Shown here piece by piece: positions 57,376-64,000 of a stretch of 64,000 nucleotides of DNA. Each line of letters opens with the position of its first letter. Within the stretch, counting starts at the first letter, position 1. The DNA lies in the NCBI RefSeq assembly GCF_020520425.1, contig NC_079492.1, positions 113,061,157-113,125,156 of the forward strand, written 5' to 3'. Origin of the DNA: Spinacia oleracea (taxonomy: Eukaryota; Streptophyta; Magnoliopsida; Caryophyllales; Amaranthaceae). The position numbers and the translations under genes were made by a program. The notes below the pieces were generated by a model that worked only from the letters and a program-made list of their open reading frames with translations, made no database searches and was not told the origin of the DNA.

Positions 57376-57966
57376 ATCTATTCATCCAAGTTTTTTTTTT
57401 AATCAATACCTATATAAACTTAATTCCATAAACACATAAAATAACGAAAAATCTTAGCGTTGGTCCAGTATCACTATCAGTTCCTACCTTTTGGTTTTTT
57501 TGGTTTTGAAAGTTATACTTCCTCCATTCGTTTTTATTTACAACGTTGACCACTTTCACGTATGTCAACACAAAACTTCGATCATTAATATATTTATACT
57601 CTTTTTGCAAAATTTATAAAAAATTTATATTTTGAAAATACACATGACGAATATAAAAAGATCTCACGTTATTGTGTTTTATCTCACATATAATAAATCA
57701 CCGACAATAGTCAGAGTAGAATATGAGAATAGTTCGAACGTGGCGAGTATTACAAAACAATGAAGTATTATTTAGATTGAATCTTGAGCTAAAAAACAAT
57801 CACACATATCGTAATCATGTTTATTTAAAAAACTGAAAGCTACTTTATGTGATTTCATATTTTGGTTTTAGTTTTGTAAAAAAACTAAAAATGGTATTGA
57901 ACGACCCTTAGCAGTCAAGCCAGTTATCCAACTTATCATTGTGACCTTACCTGAGCTCACAAATTC
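57376..57966. other. Intergenic DNA, possible degenerate MITE
   Basis: TACTTCCTCCATTCGTTTTT at about 57508 looks like a Stowaway left end. A weak inverse (ACAATGAAGTATTA) lies near 57758. The match is too poor for a firm call. No gene is seen. Confidence 0.3.
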
Positions 57967-57971
57967 TTATT

Positions 57972-58600
57972 TACGAGTGGTGTACAATAAATATTGTACA
58001 CCGGGGTAAAAATTAACCTAAAGTTCTTAAAAGTTACCCTTATATATGTAAAAGTTATCTATTTTTGTAGTGATAAATATTTTTCATTTTAATAAAAAAA
58101 GTTTCTTCCAAATGACTAATATGGTATAAAATTTATCATTTTACTCTTTAAAATGTTTATCGATTAACTTTTTTTAATATATACTACATCCGTTCCTGAA
58201 AGTTCTTTACGCTTTCCGTTTAAGTCTGTTTCTGAAAATTCTTTACACTTATACTTTATTCTATTTTTAAAATACAATATTTACAATTATACCCTCTATT
58301 CTGATTCTTTTATTCATCCATTTGCAACATTTATTGACCCACATGCATAATTGTACCTTATATTCTAATTTTTATTCATCTACTATCACACTTAAATAAT
58401 ATGTCACTTTCACCCACTTTCAAATAACTACCTCACTCACTCACCACCACTTTTACCTTAATTCGCGTGAAAATAGTAACCGTAAAGAACATATAAAAAC
58501 GAAGGTAGTAAAAGTTAATAAAAACAAATTAAAATTCAAAAATACTTAAATGAACATGGTCCACGTTAATTTTATCGTGGACCAAGGGCATAGGCGTTAA
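57972..58600. repeat. AT-rich dispersed repeat, copy B, split by a Stowaway MITE
   Basis: The sequence follows copy A (56118-56396): GTACACCGGGGTAAAAATTAACC, AAAAGTTATCTATTTTTG, then TTTATCGATTAACTTTTTTT, then the MITE, then AAAAGTTAATAAAAAC. Copy A shows the uninterrupted TTAATATAAAAGTTAAT. Confidence 0.6.
58184..58508. mobile_element. Stowaway-like MITE inside repeat copy B
   Basis: The left end CTACATCCGTTCCTGAAAG and right end AAAACGAAGGTAG are inverted repeats flanked by TA (58182-58183 and 58509-58510). It is of the same family as 822-1080. Confidence 0.82.
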
Positions 58601-59579
58601 ATCATAGGGTTTGTCACGTGTGAGGTTTTTCTTAAATCTGGTATTCTACCTTCCTCCGCTCATCTTGTCATACCCGCTCTTCTGAAATTTGTTTCTCTCT
58701 CTTCAAACGCTTACGTTTTGCTGATTTTTCTTCTTTGATGCTTGATTTTTCGGCGTTCTTTTGCAATGGTGAACATAAAAAGTGGTGCGACATTCCGAAA
58801 GAGGCGAGGAATGCTTCGTAGTTCTGTTGGAGATGAAATTATGCCTTCTTAAGAAATCACCAAAGTCGAAATGCTGGTAAATTTTGTTTATTACACTGTT
58901 CATTTTTCAGAGATGAATTTGTTATTGATTTTGCACTTTAGATGTGCATTCGTTCAAAAAAATTAATTACTTCTTATTTTCATTTATCGGTGTTCGTTTT
59001 TTTTCAATTTGTGCTTTATTGATTTATTAGAGTCTTTATGTAATTTCTATTGTTGAAATTTTCAATGTCTTACGTTTTGACTTTATTCAGTTTAGGTTAA
59101 TTTTAAAATTAGGGTTTACTAATTTGTTCTTTTTTTTACTATAGTGATCGATGGGTTCATAACTTCTCAATTTGGTGTTGTAGCATGATTTCAATTTATG
59201 TTTTTAGAATTAGATGTCTCAATTTGTTATGGACTACAATTGTGTGATTGTAACTCAATTTGTTACTTTGATTAAAAATGGGTGTTAGTTTAATTTATTT
59301 AAGGGTCATTATGTGAGTAAGAGGGCCACTATATACAAAGTATGTAAAAAATGTCACTCTAAGAAGAATAGGTTACTTCGATTCAAAATGGATGCTTATC
59401 TTGTTTAAGGGTCACGATGCCCAAAAAAAAAAGAGTCATATATATGTAAAAGGGTCACTCTAGGAAGAATTGGGTTACTTTGATTCTAAAGAGTGTTTAT
59501 TTCTTAAGGGTCTTTAAGGGTTTTGAGAATTGGGGATTTGGGTGTAAAATATGCTGTGAAAATGAGTTTCAAATAATAA
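58601..59579. other. Intergenic DNA with GGTCACTATATG-type repeats
   Basis: No confident gene. An ATG at about 58766 opens only 28 codons (MVNIKSGATFRKRRGMLRS). From about 59280 there are dispersed copies of GGGTCAC(T)ATATGTAAAA-like motifs. The motif TTTTGAGAATTGGGGATTTG (about 59520) recurs at about 60633. Confidence 0.4.
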
Positions 59580-59649
59580 AGCCTATTAGCTCAATTGGTA
59601 GAGTTATGTGCTTTTGCACATGATGTAGGTTCGAATCCTACATAGGCCA
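59580..59649 (+). pseudogene. tRNA-like sequence (tRNA-Ile-related), degenerate
   Basis: Box A (TAGCTCAATTGG) and box B (GGTTCGAATCC) are both good, the D-arm and T-arm fold, and GCCTAT pairs with ATAGGC followed by CA. At 70 nt it is short. The anticodon stem ATGTG/CACAT encloses only six bases and the variable loop three. The A at the first position would not pair. The start resembles plant tRNA-Ile (GGCCCATTAGCTCAG). I take it as a tRNA-derived relic, not a working tRNA. Confidence 0.5.
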
Positions 59650-59730
59650 TTGATCGAGAGTCTGCATTTCACTTCAAGCCTGTCTTCTCTGGAGTTTACG
59701 CCTGTGCTACATTTTTATTTTTATTTTTTA

Positions 59731-60280
59731 TTAACGTGATTTCATCCCTTCACCAGAGTGTGGTCCATTATCTTCTTCCATCAGTGCCACCTCCTTGATT
59801 TCCTGCAACATTTTCAAAACTTTCCACATGTTAGACCTTTGCTCCGGGGATGCGACAACACTGCATGCTATGGCTACCTCAAGAAGCATCACAAGCCTAT
59901 TCTCGTCACTACCACCATCTGCAATATCTCTTGCAGATCTTACCCAGTGTACTATGTCGTTTGGAGTCAGATATGGATGCTCAAAAAGTGGTTTTCCTGT
60001 CAAGAGTTCAAGCAGCAACACTCAGACTTACGGATCTCTGGTGCTTTATATGACCACAAGCTAGGATCATCACCTGCTAATGACTTTTCAGTCAAAACAC
60101 TTGAGGAATAGTCTGTAATACATGCCTCAAAGTCAGAACCAAGGAGGACATTAGAGGATTTAAGGTTGCCGTGGAATAATCTCCAAGCTTGATGAATATA
60201 AGATAGGCCTTGTGCTATATCCTCTGCTATTTTCAAGCATGAAGTCTAATGTAAAGGCTTTTCCCTTGCTGGCTTGGAAC
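59731..60280 (-). pseudogene. LRR receptor-like kinase pseudogene (3' kinase exon)
   Basis: This is the last exon of a plant leucine-rich-repeat receptor-like kinase of the atypical group with [12 protein letters not shown] in the catalytic loop. After an acceptor (ACATGCAG, 60281-60286) it reads GSKPAREKPLH, then TAG where relatives have Trp (60249-60247 area), then [48 protein letters not shown]. About 15 residues around the usual SDVYSFG are then deleted with a frame change, followed by [17 protein letters not shown] and the C-terminal tail to 59731. A nonsense codon plus a deletion in the kinase core make it non-functional. The LRR and membrane part are not in the window. Confidence 0.8.
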
Positions 60281-60286
60281 CTGCAT

Positions 60287-60854
60287 GTAACCAAACAAAA
60301 ATCAACCTGCATTCAATAATAAGCAAATGCAACCTTTATTATGCACTCTTCTCCCACTGAAATAACATGGTATGTGATCACAATTTTTTAAACTGATATG
60401 TCCTGTTGAGTTTACTGATCAAATAGAGATTACTGCAAGCATCTTGAATATGGTTAGAACGCTATCATATTATCAAGCAACATTTCCTTTATGTTTATCA
60501 GCAGAGGAAACAATGTAGAACAGGGCTACTATGATTCAATAAGGATTACTATATCAGAAAATGGTGTTTAGTTCGTTTAAGGTCGCTATGCATAGAAAAT
60601 GATCACTATACATAAAAAAGGAGGGGGACATGGTTTTGAGAATTGGGGATTTGGGTGTAAAATGTTAAAAAAGTGATTAATTGATTATGGTTAAATAGAG
60701 TTACTATATTATGTAAAAGAAAGGTCACTATTTGTGAAAATGGGTCATTATATGTTAAAAAAGGTGATTAATTAACCTAAACTGAAAGGTCACATAAAAT
60801 TAGGGTCACTATGTAAAAGAAAGGTCCCTTTTGTTAAAAAGAGTCACTATATGT
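60287..60854. other. Intergenic/intronic DNA with GGTCACTAT repeats
   Basis: No gene is seen. From about 60540 there are many spaced variants of GGTCACTATATGTAAAA and the shared TTTTGAGAATTGGGGATTTG block, as at 59280-59580. Confidence 0.4.
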
Positions 60855-60922
60855 TAGCCTATGTAGGACTTGAACCTACATCTTCTGTGTACTTAGTGCT
60901 CGACCAATTGAGCTAATAGGCT
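60855..60922 (-). pseudogene. tRNA-like sequence on the minus strand, degenerate
   Basis: The acceptor stem AGCCTAT/ATAGGCT pairs fully, the D-arm GCTC...GAGC and T-arm GTAGG...CCTAC fold, and boxes A and B are present. The stretch between the D and T arms has only 18 nt and no anticodon stem, so it cannot be a normal tRNA. It is clearly related to 59580-59649 in inverted orientation. Confidence 0.5.
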
Positions 60923-62538
60923 TACAGAAAAAATGCCCGAACAAAAAAACTACCAATCACATATTGAGAAGACTTACATCTTAATAGATGAAGAGTATGA
61001 ACATCACATGTATTAATGCAAGCTCAAAAGTTAATACATAAATTCCAAACAAGAAGAAGAGAACTTAATATTCCAAATAAAGAGGCAACACAAACACCCC
61101 AAGAGCTATCAAATATATCCACAAGTACACCAAACTACTTATGTACCCCAATCTGTGTGAAATGATCTTGCAGCCCCAAAATAATGTGCATTGATACTAA
61201 CAAAAGTGGTTTTCCAACCAGATATCATAGTCTCTCGAATCTCAATCTGATATGTACTTGTGGAGTTAAAAATATTTCATCTTTCATGGAGAAGAGAATG
61301 GATACATCATAGGTCTAATGGGAAGATATATAATAACTTTGTCTCAAACACAAACTCCTGGGTACAAAGACTACAAACACTTTTGCACTCATCAATAGTT
61401 CAACTCCTTTTCTAACCTATACCAGAAAGTAAAACTAGGCTTTTAAAGCATGTTGGATGAGCATTAACTATTCTGGAGTGGTCTTCTACATTCTTAATAC
61501 AAAGCCTTCGAAGCTCTTGTTCTGGTGCTAAAAAGAACAACTTATAGCATCTTACTACCTTATAATTAACTCTATTAAGTCTCTGGTTCATCACATATTA
61601 CCCATAAACCAGAAAAAACAAACACTAAAATAAGCTGTAGAGACTACCATCAATCATAGTTCACATTACCTCCTTATAGCTTAGTCACCCTTATTAGTAA
61701 TACAGTGCATCATAAAACACAAAAAAATCCAACGTTTTAAACAAGCTATAAAGTTCATGTTTACCAGTTATAGCTACCTTTATCAGTTGTATAGTGCATC
61801 AAAATTATGTACTATCACAAATAAAATAATTGAACCAACAAAAATTAATCACGAAATTATGATATACTTGATTTGAACAAACTGAATCAAAATAACCACA
61901 AAATATAATTGAATCGAGGAAGCTTAAAGTTTCAATTACGAACAATGAATCTAATTAAAAGATTTAAAGGCCAATAAAGTTGTAGTAGTAGGATGTATAT
62001 TTGTGACGAATCAAATTAAAAAAGGAGATTGACGAGGACGAAGGCGCCGGTGACGCCACTTGACCGCGGAGTTTCTCAGCAAACTCCACTTTTCTGTAAA
62101 TTAAAGGAGGAAAGAAACCATACCCAGAGATCGAAGAATTTGGGATTAGGGTTTAGGACCCCGAGTCGAAGACGATTTTCTGGATGAATTTGCAATTACC
62201 TTCAGTTTCGTGTTTGCTAGATTCATCAATTGTTCGTCCGTTTCTTTGTTGAATTTTCTTCAACATTTTTCATCCACCAGGAGGAGAGAGAAGGAAAGCG
62301 TGAAAAGGCGTTGAGAGAGAAAAGGGCAGTAGAGAGTGAGGGGGGTTTTCCTTTGAACCAGCGTTTCCGCACGTGCGTTTGTTGGGTGCACACTAATATT
62401 AACGTATTTACGAGAAAAATAGGTAAAAATTATCTTAACGTAAGACTTTTGACTTAATCTCTACCATGTGTACCAAAAATATATTCGTATATAATGCAGT
62501 ACGAAAATAATATATACGGCGTAGTTTCAAGGATAATA
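60923..62538. other. Intergenic DNA, no gene recognised
   Basis: The stretch is AT-rich without coding signals. The part 62030-62350 is less AT-rich and has gene-like features on the minus strand (an acceptor TTTAATTTACAG near 62100, and ACCCTAATCCC-type sequence at 62142), perhaps the 5' part of a lost gene, but I see no family motif. Confidence 0.35.
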
Positions 62539-62862
62539 CTCCTCCGTCCCGGAATACTTGACCTGTTTTCCTTATCGGGTCGTCCCTTAATACTTGACCT
62601 GTTTCTAAAAATGGAAATATTCTAACAATATTATATTATTTCTCACTTCACCCCTATTAACCCACCTACCCCTTACTCCATACAAAAAATAATTAAAAAT
62701 GCAACCCCTCTCCCCCAACTCCACCCCTTTACACATTTCTCACTAACTACATTAAAATAATACCCCACCATCAACTACTACCTATTAAATAAAATAAGTC
62801 AATTCAAGTCCCTTAAACTCTGTGCCGGTCAAACCGGGTCGAGTATTCCGGGACGGAGGGAG
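62539..62862. mobile_element. Stowaway-like MITE (CTCCTCCGTCCCGG ends)
   Basis: The left end CTCCTCCGTCCCGGAATACT and right end AGTATTCCGGGACGGAGGGAG are long inverted repeats flanked by TA (62537-62538 and 62863-62864). Low divergence of the ends suggests a younger insertion than the others. Confidence 0.88.
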
Positions 62863-62864
62863 TA

Positions 62865-63298
62865 CTACTTACTGTATACGTATACTACGTATTGATAATG
62901 CCGAACAACACGTGAATTTTAGCATTGCTGAATTTATTCCAAATTAGGAAATGCACTAAAGTATTGCAATGGTAAAGGTTGCATTCCTAAATTTATTCCT
63001 AATTAGAAACTGCGCTAAATCATTCTTAGCCATAAACGGATGAAGTGTATTAATCTCGAAACTTGTACCTGAAGGGTAAGTTTGTTGTACAACCATAAAA
63101 GATCGAACAAAAAATTAAATTATTAATCTGAACAAACCAACAATTAAACATACATTTTTCATACTAAAAGCAAAAAACAGATGAACAAATCTCATTTTCC
63201 CCTTTCTCCTAAAGTAACAAATTATGATATTATTATCTATTTTCTAGAAGTAAATAGTGTATAAAATAATAACAAAGCTCTTTAAATGAAGCATCCCT
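62865..63298. other. Downstream flank of PHOT1
   Basis: AT-rich, probably including the 3' untranslated region and terminator of the minus-strand phototropin gene. No other feature is seen. Confidence 0.4.
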
Positions 63299-63788
63299 CT
63301 AGAAGACATTAGTTTGGAGATCTAGCATTTCAGGGTCCATGATTTTTGCTTCCTTTTCTGGGTCAGTGGAGAATGGAACTTCTAGCTCAGGAGCTTTCTG
63401 TAAAAAATCACCCAACATTTTAGTTATACATTTGTATAAACAACCATACTAACAAATCAAAAATCATATTCGCAAATCATCAATATTGTAAGAAAACAGA
63501 AAACTGGTTTTAATCATCACAAATTAGTACATCTTCCATCTGCTTAGTTCCCGTATTGTCCCAAACACACACACATACTCCGTAAATACGAACATGACAT
63601 GATTTTACAGAAAGGGAGAGAGTAAAAAAATGTCAGCATATCTTTACCATGCAACGAACAAGAGCCCAATTGACTCCACGGAAGAATGGATGACGCTTAA
63701 TTTCATTTGCACCTTCATATGCCCCCAATCTGCTCTTGGGGTCTTTCTGCAACAACTGATAAATCAGCTGTTTGGTAGGGAGACTCAC
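63299..63788 (-). CDS. PHOT1: Phototropin-1-like blue-light receptor kinase, last two exons (partial)
   Basis: Phototropin is a plasma-membrane AGC-type Ser/Thr kinase with two LOV domains that drives phototropism. Only the 3' end lies in the window. The penultimate exon is 63788-63648 (47 codons): [47 protein letters not shown]. The last exon is 63397-63299: [17 protein letters not shown], then [13 protein letters not shown] and stop. Borders are GCAG/GTGAGT, ATG/GTAAAG and TTTACAG/AAAG. The [13 protein letters not shown] motif is the end of an AGC-VIII kinase domain, and the DLQTNVF tail is that of PHOT1 rather than PHOT2 or other AGC kinases, from memory of the family. The rest of the gene continues past 64000. 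It appears intact here. Confidence 0.85.
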
Positions 63789-64000
63789 CTGCAACAAAAC
63801 TCATCAGTGCTAACAAAAACTGCAACTCAATTCGACTCTTCTTGGTTAAGAAAACTTCCGAATTCTTATAAGTATCAGAATACAGATTGTTGGTTAAAGT
63901 ATGTCAGCTCTCAACTTATAGTTCAGAGTTCCAAAATGGTACAAATATTTAAGTAATTAAAGAGTGACACACCATACACGCTATGCTTACTTGTTTACTT

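Noticed and set aside
59580-59649. Functional tRNA gene
   Set aside because: Anticodon loop has six bases and the variable loop is too short; only the pol III boxes and outer arms are good.

Overview
The window is nuclear DNA from a plant, most likely a eudicot. It shows introns with GT...AG borders, plant Ty1/Copia and Ty3/Gypsy retrotransposons, Stowaway MITEs, CACTA transposons, and fragments of plant genes (phototropin, LRR receptor-like kinase, ZW10, prolyl iminopeptidase). The Copia LTR type and frequent ACTCCGTA strings suggest a Caryophyllales genome such as spinach or a relative; that is an inference. The region is mostly transposon, with very little host gene.

Layout: (1) 1-4850, AT-rich intergenic DNA with three Stowaway-like MITEs. 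(2) 4852-15401, a fourth Stowaway MITE split by a Copia-type LTR element (element 1, 4901-15112, TSD GGATT) with decayed coding sequence. (3) 15475-15791, a MITE-like inverted repeat. (4) 16027-26570, minus-strand Copia element 2 (TSD GATAC) with a full gag-pol frame broken by one TAG. (5) 26601-27176, a small unknown ORF on the minus strand with its own TATA box. (6) 27608-55616, a Tat-like Ty3/Gypsy element (TSD TATAG) inserted in that TATA box, encoding a long gag-pol and a three-exon antisense gene. Its 3' repeat array is split by Copia element 3 (34505-50493, TSD CTATC), which is itself split by a gene-capturing CACTA element (37846-43369, TSD TGT). (7) 55617-64000, host flank with a short CACTA derivative, more MITEs, two tRNA-like sequences, a broken receptor-kinase pseudogene and the last exons of a PHOT1-type phototropin.

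How the parts relate: elements 1, 2 and 3 are one Copia family. Element 2 has the near-complete coding frame. Elements 1 and 3 keep matching LTRs, primer site, leader and 3' region but share a degenerate centre, so they look like non-autonomous partners moved in trans. The insertion order is readable from target duplications and from empty sites in related copies: host TATA box, then Gypsy, then Copia 3, then CACTA. I read the sequence by eye; no alignment or database search was run.
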